Assembly (NCBI GenBank): GCA_964417785.1
Contig: CAYQJO010000080.1
Location: forward strand, 1 to 16,834
Reading direction: 5' to 3'
From: DAOTUL01 sp034437435
GTDB taxonomy: Bacteria; Chloroflexota; Anaerolineae; Aggregatilineales; Phototrophicaceae
Length of the DNA stretch: 16,834 bases
Part shown: positions 5,912 to 12,636 of the stretch, one piece after another
Layout: each line of letters starts with the position of its first letter
Position numbering within the stretch: position 1 is the first letter of the stretch
Notes under the pieces: model-generated
The model's database searches: none
The model's input: only the letters and a program-made list of their open reading frames with translations
Told to the model about the DNA's origin: nothing
Program-made: the position numbers and the translations under genes

Positions 5912-6832
5912 ATGATAATCACACTGACATTAGATGAGTCCCAACCGCAATCACAGCTTGCTGTGGTGTGGCGGCGCTTCCGGGCGCACAAAATGGCGCT
6001 GGTCGGTCTGGTCATGCTCATACTCATCATGCTGTATATCATCGCCGGCTCGTTTATCTACTCCGAAGAATACGCCAACGACATCAGCGTGCGCGACAAA
6101 TGGGAAGGGCCGTCACAGGAACACTGGATGGGAACCGATGCAGTTGGGCGCGATGTGCTGGCCCGCACCATCTACGGCGGGCAGATTTCGCTGACAATTG
6201 CCGTACTGTCGGTCACTGTGACCACCCTCGTCGGCACCACGTTGGGACTGGTCTCCGGCTACTATGGAGGTTGGGTCGATTCGCTCATCATGCGCTTCGC
6301 GGAGGCCATGTTGAGCATCCCGCTGTTGTTCCTGCTGCTGGTGTTATCGCGCTTCGTCGGTCGCGATATGAGCGATATCACCCTGTTGGGGCGCGAGATC
6401 AGCGGCAGTGTGATCGTCATCATTGGCGTCCTGGGTTTCACCAGTTGGATGGGTCTTTCACGGCTGGTCCGCGCCAGTGTGCTGTCGCTCAAAGAGCAGG
6501 AGTTTGTACTGGCGGCCCGTGCTATCGGCGTGAGCAACCGGCGCATCATCTTCCGCCACATCCTGCCCAACACCATCGCCCCGGTGATCGTCTCGGCCAC
6601 ACTCGGTATATCCAGCGTGATCCTGGCGGAGAGCTACGTCAGCTTCCTCGGCCTCGGTGTCCAGCCACCGACGGCAAGCTGGGGCAATATGATCGAACGA
6701 GCGATGGAACGCATGGATACGGCATGGTGGCTGTGGTTCTTCCCTGGCGTTTTCATCTTGCTCACGGTGCTGAGTATCAACTTCATCGGTGATGGTCTGC
6801 GTGACGCCCTCGATCCATATAGCACCCGCTAA
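5912..6832 (+). CDS. ABC transporter permease, DppC/OppC-like
   Basis: The second channel subunit, 306 residues. After a short cytoplasmic N-terminus, residues 29-47 form the first membrane helix. The family marker HWMGTDAVGRDVLARTIYGG (71-90) follows. Further membrane helices lie at about 92-115, 130-146, 167-183, 220-241 and 269-291. The EAA-type loop is KEQEFVLAARAIGVSNRRII (194-213). The ATG at 5912 is chosen because AGGAAG (5899-5904), which overlaps the stop of the preceding permease, stands seven bases upstream. The same frame is open further upstream, but that part lies inside the previous gene in another frame and is not permease-like. No DppD/DppF ATPase genes follow: the next gene is HMG-CoA reductase with its own promoter, so the ATPases must be encoded elsewhere. 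Confidence 0.9.
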   Translation: MIITLTLDESQPQSQLAVVWRRFRAHKMALVGLVMLILIMLYIIAGSFIYSEEYANDISVRDKWEGPSQEHWMGTDAVGRDVLARTIYGGQISLTIAVLSVTVTTLVGTTLGLVSGYYGGWVDSLIMRFAEAMLSIPLLFLLLVLSRFVGRDMSDITLLGREISGSVIVIIGVLGFTSWMGLSRLVRASVLSLKEQEFVLAARAIGVSNRRIIFRHILPNTIAPVIVSATLGISSVILAESYVSFLGLGVQPPTASWGNMIERAMERMDTAWWLWFFPGVFILLTVLSINFIGDGLRDALDPYSTR

Positions 6833-6834
6833 TT

Positions 6835-6862
6835 TTGACCCTGCTAAAAATTCCTATATACT
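6835..6862 (+). promoter_or_regulatory. Strong sigma-70-type promoter for HMG-CoA reductase
   Basis: TTGACC (6835-6840), a 16-base spacer and TATACT (6857-6862) start only three bases after the permease stop. Predicted transcription starts near 6869, giving a leader of about 34 bases that contains GAGG (6892-6895), seven bases before the ATG. This separates the reductase from the importer operon. Confidence 0.7.
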
Positions 6863-6902
6863 TGCGGGACGCTTATCTTAACGATTATTTCGAGGTACAC
6901 CG

Positions 6903-8447
6903 ATGGCGACCCCGACGATACCGAGTCTGCTGCTCAAGCAGCTTTACACTTTTGGCAGCCTGGAGAACACCCGTAACGGCGTTGTCTTCTCGATCAAAAA
7001 TCGGTTGACCGACACCCGCGTCACCCATCTCAAGCGCCTGGTCGTTGATGGACGCGATATTCCGCCGGAGGCCATCACCATCCGATTGAGCGACGACGAG
7101 TCCTACAAGATGCACACCGCACCGGCCTTTGACCTGCCGTTGGGCCAATCCGTGCAGTTTCTGGCCCGTATTGCCCGACTGCCCGAAGGCAAGCACAGCA
7201 TCGAGATCGTCTTTGACGCCGACCTGTTCGGTGAACTGGTCATTGATGTCGAGGACTCGATTGCTGAAGACCAGGACGAATTCAACCGCATCCCGCGTGA
7301 CACGACAGACGATTACTCCGAAGAGGCCATCCACCAGCGGCAAACGTTTGTCGAATCGTTCACCGGCCAGCCGTTACACCATATCAAGCACTACTCATTC
7401 GATCCGCACACCACACAGGGCAACATTGAGCATTTCACCGGCGTGGTCCAGATTCCGTTGGGTTTTGCCGGGCCGCTGGTCGTCAACGGCGAACATGCCC
7501 AGGGCGAATTTCTCATTCCGCTGGCGACCTCCGAAGGCTCGCTGGTGGCATCGTATAACCGGGGTATCAAAGTGCTGAACATGTGCGGCGGCGTCAAATG
7601 CACCGTCGTCGGTGACGCCATGCAGCGTGCGCCGGTGTTCATCTTTGAGAACGCACAGCAAGGTCGTGATTTCATCCGCTGGGTGGACGACAACATCGAC
7701 AAAATCCGGGAGGAGGCTGAGGCCACCTCAAGCATCGCTCGTTTGCAATACATCGACCCCTACCTGACCAACAAGTTTGTCTATCTGCGCTTCAACTACT
7801 CCACCGGCGACGCCGCCGGACAGAACATGGTCGGTCGGGCGACCTTCGCCGCCTGTAGCTGGATACTCGACCAGTACAAAGGCGGCATCCAGCACTTCTA
7901 CCTGGAATCCAATTTTGCCACCGACAAGAAAGCCTCGCAGGTCAACATCATGCGCACACGGGGTAAGCGCGTCACCGCTGAGGCGATCCTGACACGCGAC
8001 GCGCTGGCCCAGGTCATGCGCGTTGATCCCGAAGACCTCTACTACCAGTCTAAAGTGGCGACGATGGGGGCGTTTTTCTCCGGGGCCAACAACAACGGCG
8101 CACACTCACCCAACGCCATCACCGCCATGTTTATCGCCACCGGCCAGGATGTCGCCAACGTGTCGGAGTCGTCTGCCGGACTGCTCTACACTGAACTGAC
8201 ACCCGAGCGCGACATATATGTGTCCATGACCATCCCATCGCTGATCGTGGCGACCTACGGCGGCGGTACTGGTCTGGCGACTCAGCGCGAATGTCTGCAA
8301 CTGCTCGATTGCTATGGACATGAGAAGGTCAACAATCTGGCGGAAATCGTGGCCGGAGTCGTGCTGGCGGGCGAAATTTCGCTGGGTTCCGCCATCGCCT
8401 CGTCAGATTGGGTCTCCAGCCACGAGCAGTACGGGCGCAATCGTTAG
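6903..8447 (+). CDS. 3-hydroxy-3-methylglutaryl-CoA reductase with an N-terminal beta-rich domain
   Basis: Reduces HMG-CoA to mevalonate, the committed step of the mevalonate route to isoprenoids. The catalytic part spans about residues 140-514. GNIEHFTGVVQIPLGFAGPL (173-192) is the entry motif. PLATSEGSLVAS (206-217) holds the catalytic Glu211, DKKAS (341-345) the catalytic Lys342, and TGQDVANVSES (413-423) the catalytic Asp416. SHEQYGRNR at the C-terminus supplies the catalytic His507. All four catalytic residues are present, so activity is expected. There are no membrane helices, unlike eukaryotic enzymes. Residues about 17-120 are an extra beta-rich domain (VVFSIKNRL, VVDGRDIPPEAITI, LPEGKHSIEIVF). 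In pattern it recalls the small beta sandwich of C-glycoside deglycosidase beta-type proteins, but I am unsure of that match. Mevalonate-pathway genes are known in Chloroflexota such as Roseiflexus. No other pathway gene is adjacent. Confidence 0.93.
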   Translation: MATPTIPSLLLKQLYTFGSLENTRNGVVFSIKNRLTDTRVTHLKRLVVDGRDIPPEAITIRLSDDESYKMHTAPAFDLPLGQSVQFLARIARLPEGKHSIEIVFDADLFGELVIDVEDSIAEDQDEFNRIPRDTTDDYSEEAIHQRQTFVESFTGQPLHHIKHYSFDPHTTQGNIEHFTGVVQIPLGFAGPLVVNGEHAQGEFLIPLATSEGSLVASYNRGIKVLNMCGGVKCTVVGDAMQRAPVFIFENAQQGRDFIRWVDDNIDKIREEAEATSSIARLQYIDPYLTNKFVYLRFNYSTGDAAGQNMVGRATFAACSWILDQYKGGIQHFYLESNFATDKKASQVNIMRTRGKRVTAEAILTRDALAQVMRVDPEDLYYQSKVATMGAFFSGANNNGAHSPNAITAMFIATGQDVANVSESSAGLLYTELTPERDIYVSMTIPSLIVATYGGGTGLATQRECLQLLDCYGHEKVNNLAEIVAGVVLAGEISLGSAIASSDWVSSHEQYGRNR

Positions 8448-8480
8448 GGTGTGGTATGGGTGCCGCTTGAGCAGTTGTTA

Positions 8481-8496
8481 CTCCAAAAAACTGGAG
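8481..8496 (+). other. Small hairpin after HMG-CoA reductase
   Basis: CTCCA (8481-8485) pairs with TGGAG (8492-8496) around AAAAAC. It lies 34 bases after the stop, has five pairs and no U-tract, so it is at best a weak 3' processing or termination signal. Confidence 0.25.
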
Positions 8497-8548
8497 GCAG
8501 ACCAACTTGTTCGTAGTCTCGTCTCATCAGATTTTCAGGATCGTGTTG

Positions 8549-8577
8549 TTGATAGCGTCTTGAGCCAATGTTATACT
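8549..8577 (+). promoter_or_regulatory. Near-consensus sigma-70 promoter for citrate synthase
   Basis: TTGATA (8549-8554), a 17-base spacer and TATACT (8572-8577): each box differs from consensus at one position and the spacing is ideal. The predicted start near 8584 gives a leader of about 57 bases. The gap between HMG-CoA reductase and citrate synthase is 193 bases in total and holds no gene. Confidence 0.75.
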
Positions 8578-8640
8578 AATCTTTGATTAATGGCACATTA
8601 CATATTTGACTTTGCACCTAGAATTAAGGAGTATCACAGT

Positions 8641-9777
8641 ATGACATCAAAGGGTGGACTTGAAGGCGTAGTCGTTGCTGACATTACCACCAGCATCGTC
8701 AACGGTGAAGAAGGTAAGCTGCTTTATAGCGGTTACAAAATCGAAGACCTGGCGGAAAATGCGCTGTTCGAAGAAGTGATCTATTTGCTCTGGCATGTGC
8801 GCCTGCCGAATAAACGCGAACTGGAACAGTTCCGGGCCGATATTGCGACAAACGCAACTTTACCCGATGGCATTCTCGCCATATTGAAAGCGCTGCCCAA
8901 TGGGTCGAACCCGATGGCAGTTTTGCGGACGGCGGTGTCTGCGCTGGCGCACTACGACACCGACTCGGAGAATCTGACGGATAAAGATATAGCGCGTGCC
9001 AAAGCCAAACGGATGATCGGCCAGATCACGTCGATTGTGGCCGCCTGGGGCCGTATCCGTCGCGGTCAGCAGCCGGTACCGCCGCGTGTGGACCTCAATC
9101 TGGCCGAAAACTTTCTCTACATGCTGACCGGTCACGAACCCGACCCGGCAGCGGCTGATGGTGTGAACACCTATCTGGTACTGCTGGCCGAACACGGTAT
9201 GAATGCCAGCACCTTCTCGTCGCGTGTGACCACCGCCACTGGTGCCGATATGCACAGTGCGGTCGTGAGTGCCATCGGCACGCTCAAAGGTCCGGCGCAT
9301 GGTGGTGCCAACACCGAGGCGATGAAGATGTTCCTCGAAATCGACTCGCCGGAAAACGTCGAGGCATGGTTCCAGCGGGAAGTGAAAGAACATGGCCGCC
9401 GCATTATGGGAATCGGTCATCGTGTTTACAAGGCACACGACCCCCGTGCCGCCATCCTCAAGGTCAAGGCGAAGACCCTGGCGCAGAGCGCCGGTAACAC
9501 CCACTGGCTGGATGTCGCCCAGAAGCTGGAAGATCTGGCGCTGGCCGATGAATACTTCATCGAGCGTAAGCTGTATCCCAATGTGGACTACTACAGTGCC
9601 ATCATGCTCTACACACTCGATCTCGATCTGGACATGTTCACTCCGCTGTTCGCCATGTCGCGTATCGCTGGCTGGACGGCCCATATCATCGATCAGATGG
9701 GTGGCCGCTTGATCCGCCCGCGTGCCAACTACGTCGGTCCGAAAGACCTGGTCTGGAAACCGGTAGATCAACGCTGA
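8641..9777 (+). CDS. Citrate synthase (or 2-methylcitrate synthase)
   Basis: Condenses acetyl-CoA with oxaloacetate to citrate, the entry step of the TCA cycle, in the cytoplasm. The three catalytic residues are visible: His220 in GPAHGGAN, His260 in GIGHRVYK and Asp316 in PNVDYYS. EHGMNAS (184-190) is a further conserved segment. At 378 residues it matches the shorter Gram-positive/archaeal-type citrate synthases rather than the longer E. coli type with its N-terminal regulatory domain, so NADH inhibition is not expected. The ATG at 8641 is chosen because AAGGAG (8626-8631) stands nine bases upstream and MTSKGGLEGVVVADT-like N-termini are usual. An earlier in-frame ATG would add 17 residues unlike the family, starting only about 6 bases after the predicted transcription start. 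2-methylcitrate synthases share these motifs and cannot be excluded, but no prp genes are nearby. Confidence 0.92.
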   Translation: MTSKGGLEGVVVADITTSIVNGEEGKLLYSGYKIEDLAENALFEEVIYLLWHVRLPNKRELEQFRADIATNATLPDGILAILKALPNGSNPMAVLRTAVSALAHYDTDSENLTDKDIARAKAKRMIGQITSIVAAWGRIRRGQQPVPPRVDLNLAENFLYMLTGHEPDPAAADGVNTYLVLLAEHGMNASTFSSRVTTATGADMHSAVVSAIGTLKGPAHGGANTEAMKMFLEIDSPENVEAWFQREVKEHGRRIMGIGHRVYKAHDPRAAILKVKAKTLAQSAGNTHWLDVAQKLEDLALADEYFIERKLYPNVDYYSAIMLYTLDLDLDMFTPLFAMSRIAGWTAHIIDQMGGRLIRPRANYVGPKDLVWKPVDQR

Positions 9778-9790
9778 GCAAAAGCTATCC

Positions 9791-9817
9791 GGGCGCGGCT
9801 GTACCGGCTGCGCCCGC
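9791..9817 (+). terminator. GC-rich hairpin after citrate synthase
   Basis: CGGGCGCGGC (9791-9800) pairs with GCTGCGCCCG (9808-9817) over ten positions including one G-T, with the loop TGTACCG. It starts 13 bases after the stop. Only a weak TTT follows, so it is either a terminator of the type lacking a U-tract or an mRNA 3'-protecting hairpin. Confidence 0.5.
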
Positions 9818-9876
9818 CGTTTGCAACAAACCCAGCGGCTGCACCGTATAGGTAGCAGAGAAGAAAGGTGGGTTTT

Positions 9877-10566
9877 ATGTTTCCACTTCAGACGCTGCGC
9901 AAAACCCGGCGCACACCCTATGTAACGTATGCTCTGATTCTGATTAACATTCTGGTTTTTGCCTGGGAGTTGACTCTCAATCAGGGCGAGCTGTCACGGG
10001 CGTTCGGTTCGCTGGCAATCGTTCCCTGTGAAGCCAGCCGCAACCTCATCTCCATCGACACCCTGATGGACTCCGTGCGAACCATGTTCCTGCATGGTGG
10101 CTGGCTGCATATCATCTCCAATATGGTATTCCTGCTGCTTTTTGGCCCCTATATTGAGGACTATCTGGGACGGTCCGGCTATCTCGCTTTCTATCTACTG
10201 GCCGGATTTACCGCCGGTTTCGTCCATATCGCGTTGAACTGGAATATCTGCGTACCCAGTGTGGGGGCCAGTGGGGCGATTTACGGTCTGATGGGTGCCT
10301 TCTTGCTGCTGTATCCGGCGACCAAAATCCGCACGGTGGCTTTCTTCTACCGGGTGCCGATCGGCACGGTCGATGTGCAGGCGTTCTATATGCTGCTCTA
10401 CTACTTCGCCCTCGATTTCATCAACGGCCTGACCAGCCTGGGTGTCGATAACACATCGACTGGTGGTGTGGCGGTATGGGCGCATATCGGCGGATTTCTG
10501 ACTGGATTGCTCATTACCTTCTTCGTCATGGTCTTCAAACCGGCACCACCCGTTTTCGAGGACTGA
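9877..10566 (+). CDS. Rhomboid-family intramembrane serine protease
   Basis: A 229-residue polytopic membrane protein that cleaves other membrane proteins within the bilayer. Helix 1 is residues 16-35. A long extracytoplasmic loop follows. Then comes FLHGGWLHIISNMVFLLLFG (71-90), with His78 and Asn82 as the HxxxN oxyanion pair. GASG at 130-133 carries the nucleophile Ser132, and AHIGGF (202-207) carries the base His203. All catalytic positions are intact and the six-helix core is the usual bacterial size. The ATG at 9877 is preferred, with AAAGGTGG just upstream. A GTG three codons earlier lies within that ribosome site. The codons for the last residues and stop are part of a perfect hairpin. 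The substrate is unknown, and the neighbours give no clue. Confidence 0.9.
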   Translation: MFPLQTLRKTRRTPYVTYALILINILVFAWELTLNQGELSRAFGSLAIVPCEASRNLISIDTLMDSVRTMFLHGGWLHIISNMVFLLLFGPYIEDYLGRSGYLAFYLLAGFTAGFVHIALNWNICVPSVGASGAIYGLMGAFLLLYPATKIRTVAFFYRVPIGTVDVQAFYMLLYYFALDFINGLTSLGVDNTSTGGVAVWAHIGGFLTGLLITFFVMVFKPAPPVFED

Positions 10567-10579
10567 TTTGTCAGTCCTC
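10558..10579 (+). terminator. Perfect inverted repeat overlapping the rhomboid stop codon
   Basis: GAGGACTGA (10558-10566), which includes the TGA stop, pairs perfectly with TCAGTCCTC (10571-10579) around TTTG. The short loop and nine-pair stem suggest a 3'-end hairpin. No U-tract follows (AATTAGG). Being palindromic, it could alternatively bind a protein. Confidence 0.45.
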
Positions 10580-10666
10580 AATTAGGAACAGGCTTGATGA
10601 AAGATGAGAAAATGCGATAAACGCACCATGAATTTACGAAATCTTAATGAACAGATGTGCTAACCA

Positions 10667-10675
10667 TGTTATAAT
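10667..10675 (+). promoter_or_regulatory. Extended -10 promoter for the recombinase
   Basis: TGTTATAAT (10667-10675) is a perfect extended -10 element (TGnTATAAT). The -35 region is poor (ATGAAC at 17 bases), as is usual for extended -10 promoters. The predicted start near 10682 gives a leader of about 56 bases. There is no Shine-Dalgarno sequence before the recombinase ATG. GGTGG and GTCC in the leader could pair with GGACCACC next to the start codon. Confidence 0.5.
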
Positions 10676-10737
10676 GTGAACGGTACACGGGATGTGCTAC
10701 TATTGGTGGCGAGTGTCCGCTAAATGATGGACCACCC

Positions 10738-11796
10738 ATGACCCAACTCTCTGAGCGACGTCAGAGTCAGATCGCCATCGACTTAACATTTAATTTCGCT
10801 CTGGCACTGCCGGGGCGAGCCAGCAGTATGCACACACAACGGGCATACTTCCGCTGGGTGGATACGTATCTGGTCGATATGGCAGGGTTCCAGGCGACAC
10901 AGGGACCAAAACGTATTGCACGGATGCACGCTTTGCCCGTTCAGGTGCTGCAAGAGGTCCTGACGGCACAGCAGTTGCGGGCCTGGCTCGGTATCTTGAT
11001 CGGGCGCAAGCATGGCAAGCAGGGCGTGGATCAGGCGCGGGCGGCGGTTGTTACCCTGGCTGATTTGTTGGCCGAAGCCGGTTGGCTGGACGATTATGCG
11101 GCGGCGGCGATGAGCCGGGTTCGACCACCGCGTGCGGAAGATGGTCAGCGGCCCGGACGCTGGTTATCCGTTGAGCAAATCCGGTTATTGATGGACGCAG
11201 CACAGGCCGTTGCCACCAGCGAAAACCAGATGCTGCGTAACGAGGTGGTTATCAAGATGTTGTGTACGATGGCGCTGCGGCGTGAAGAACTCTCGGTTGC
11301 CCAATGGGGTGATCTCTCCTTGCAGGATGAGCGCATCACCCTGCGTGTACACGGCAAGGGGCGTAAAGTGGCCTTTATTGATGTGCCACCACCGGTGTTC
11401 AAGGTACTCAATCGCTGGCGGCGTCTGGTCGCACCGGGTGAACTGCACCCGCATGCGGCAACACCGCTGGTGCGCCGCCTGTGGAAAGGTGGGCGGATCG
11501 CCCGTCAGGGGTTGTCGCCCGACGGTATCTGGATGATCGTGGATCAATCCGCCGCGTTTGCCGGACTCGGCCATGTCGCACCGCACGACTTGCGCCGGTC
11601 AGTGGCCGGGGCGCTGCATCAATCAGGCGTGGCCGTCGAGCAGATCAGCCGTCTGCTGCGCCACAGCAATATCGCCGTTACTGAGCGCTATCTGAACCGG
11701 CTGCCACAGGCCAACACCGGAGCCATTTTGATGAGCCAGACTTTAGGTCTGGACGATGAAATACCAGGAAAGGACTTTTTCCATCATGATGAATGA
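10738..11796 (+). CDS. Tyrosine recombinase / phage-type integrase
   Basis: A 352-residue site-specific DNA recombinase. Residues about 10-125 form the alpha-helical core-binding (SAM-like) domain (SMHTQRAYFRWVDTYL). Residues about 140-325 form the catalytic domain. All active-site residues are present: Arg181 in ALRREEL, Lys207 in HGKGRK, His283 and Arg286 in PHDLRR, His309 in LLRHS and the nucleophile Tyr318 in TERYLN. The core-binding domain has a 20-30 residue insert between helices (GFQATQGPKRIARMHALP). It stands alone among housekeeping genes. I found no attachment-site duplication, tRNA, excisionase or cargo nearby, so it may be a resident chromosomal enzyme or the remnant of an element. 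A small acidic protein overlaps its 3' end by 11 bases. Confidence 0.9.
   Translation: MTQLSERRQSQIAIDLTFNFALALPGRASSMHTQRAYFRWVDTYLVDMAGFQATQGPKRIARMHALPVQVLQEVLTAQQLRAWLGILIGRKHGKQGVDQARAAVVTLADLLAEAGWLDDYAAAAMSRVRPPRAEDGQRPGRWLSVEQIRLLMDAAQAVATSENQMLRNEVVIKMLCTMALRREELSVAQWGDLSLQDERITLRVHGKGRKVAFIDVPPPVFKVLNRWRRLVAPGELHPHAATPLVRRLWKGGRIARQGLSPDGIWMIVDQSAAFAGLGHVAPHDLRRSVAGALHQSGVAVEQISRLLRHSNIAVTERYLNRLPQANTGAILMSQTLGLDDEIPGKDFFHHDE
11767..11782 (+). promoter_or_regulatory. Hairpin over the ribosome site of the small acidic protein
   Basis: GGAAA (11767-11771) can pair with TTTCC (11778-11782), placing part of the purine-rich ribosome site in the stem and the rest in the loop. Ribosomes reading the recombinase would open it, which would couple translation of the two genes. 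The stem is only five pairs. Confidence 0.3.
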
Positions 11797-11974
11797 TCCG
11801 CAGTGTGAGATTCAGCCAAACAATACACGTCCGCCGGAGCAAGCGAGCGAGAAAGACCGCCGCGTGCTGGAACTGCTCGAAGGTGAATCCTTCGACACGG
11901 CGGATTTCGAACTGCTCACCAGTTGGGCGGATGTTGTTGACTTTGTGGAAGATGATCGGCGTAACAAGCATTAG
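11786..11974 (+). CDS. Small acidic protein coupled to the recombinase
   Basis: A 62-residue soluble protein that I do not recognise. The N-terminus is polar (NDPQCEIQPNNTRPPEQ). Then comes a probable helix, EKDRRVLELLEGES, and a strongly acidic second helix, FELLTSWADVVDFVEDDRR. The ATG at 11786 lies within the last codons of the recombinase, whose stop is 11794-11796. AGGAAAGGA (11766-11774) is upstream, so translational coupling is likely. A second ATG follows immediately at 11789, and a longer reading from 11756 would lie deeper in the recombinase without a ribosome site. A partner or directionality role with the recombinase is only a guess from position: it is acidic, unlike the basic excisionases. 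Its TAG overlaps the TAA of the convergent gene. Confidence 0.6.
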   Translation: MMNDPQCEIQPNNTRPPEQASEKDRRVLELLEGESFDTADFELLTSWADVVDFVEDDRRNKH

Positions 11975-12636
11975 GTCACGAACGGGACGAAGATCAGCAG
12001 CACATTGACGACGATCTGGCACACCCATGCGGCAGCCAGACCGTTACGCTCACGAACATAGCTGTACATGCTGTTCGCCATCAACACCACCACGCCGACA
12101 ATCAGCGGGTAGGGTCCCCGGTTAATCAGAGGGAAGAACAGGACCATCTGCCATGCTGTACAGACCAATCCATTCGACCAGAATGACATATTCTGCTGCA
12201 ATAAACCGCGAAAGAACAGGGTTTCTCCCAACGGCATGACAAACACGATATAAGCCAGTATGGTCCCGGTGGTCATATCCGGGAACATCAGATTTGTCGC
12301 TTCTGACAGATTGCTCCCGCCGAATGCCAGCAGCGGTGCGCCCAGAATCAGCCCCAATGCCACACCCCATGCCAGATTTTCCGGTTGTTCCTGCTCGATG
12401 CGTGGACCGTTGCCAATCAGCCATGCCAGGACGCCAAACAACGCCAGCAACCCCCACACGATGGTATAGCGGAAGTCCGCTGCATCCGGGATCAGCGGCG
12501 TGAGACCCAGGCTAACCGCGCCCACCAGCAGCAGCCCGAAGATGGGATCGCCAGCGGAGGCGCGGTAAGTGATGGTTTCGCCCGTTTCTACGTCTGGACT
12601 CGGGTCTTCGGTTTCGTCGTCGTACTCGTCGCTCAA
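11971..12636 (-). CDS. CPBP-like membrane protein with degenerate protease motifs
   Basis: A 221-residue membrane protein with an acidic N-terminal tail (residues 1-28) and about six to seven helices. It looks like the CPBP family (CAAX protease / bacteriocin-processing, also called Abi). The segment MPLGETLFFRGLLQQ (134-148) aligns with motif 1, EExxxR, but has Glu138-Thr139 in place of the double Glu. VLFFPLIN (165-172) aligns with FxxxH but ends in Asn172. VRERNGLAAAWVCQIVVN (194-211) aligns with the last motif, HxxxN, but has Gln207 in place of His. Three of the residues expected for metal and catalysis are therefore changed, and protease activity is doubtful. Arg143 and Asn211 are kept. 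The start ATG overlaps the aldolase stop (ATGA), so the two genes are translated together. Confidence 0.75.
   Translation of the reverse strand: MSDEYDDETEDPSPDVETGETITYRASAGDPIFGLLLVGAVSLGLTPLIPDAADFRYTIVWGLLALFGVLAWLIGNGPRIEQEQPENLAWGVALGLILGAPLLAFGGSNLSEATNLMFPDMTTGTILAYIVFVMPLGETLFFRGLLQQNMSFWSNGLVCTAWQMVLFFPLINRGPYPLIVGVVVLMANSMYSYVRERNGLAAAWVCQIVVNVLLIFVPFVT

Noticed and set aside
5968..6792. 274-residue open frame in another frame of the DppC-like permease
   Set aside because: The translation has no membrane helices or motifs, while the other frame is a full permease with its ribosome site.
8314..8586. 90-residue frame running from the end of HMG-CoA reductase into the intergenic region
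   Set aside because: Most of it is a shadow of the reductase frame, and it runs through the citrate synthase promoter. No ribosome site.
8860..9771. 303-residue open frame opposite citrate synthase
   Set aside because: Low-complexity His/Arg/Gly-rich translation with no recognisable motif, fully antisense to a gene with all catalytic residues.
10640..10700. Possible dif-like recombination site near the recombinase promoter (ATGTTATAATGTGAAC)
   Set aside because: It does not show the two 11-base arms of a dif site and is better explained as an extended -10 promoter.
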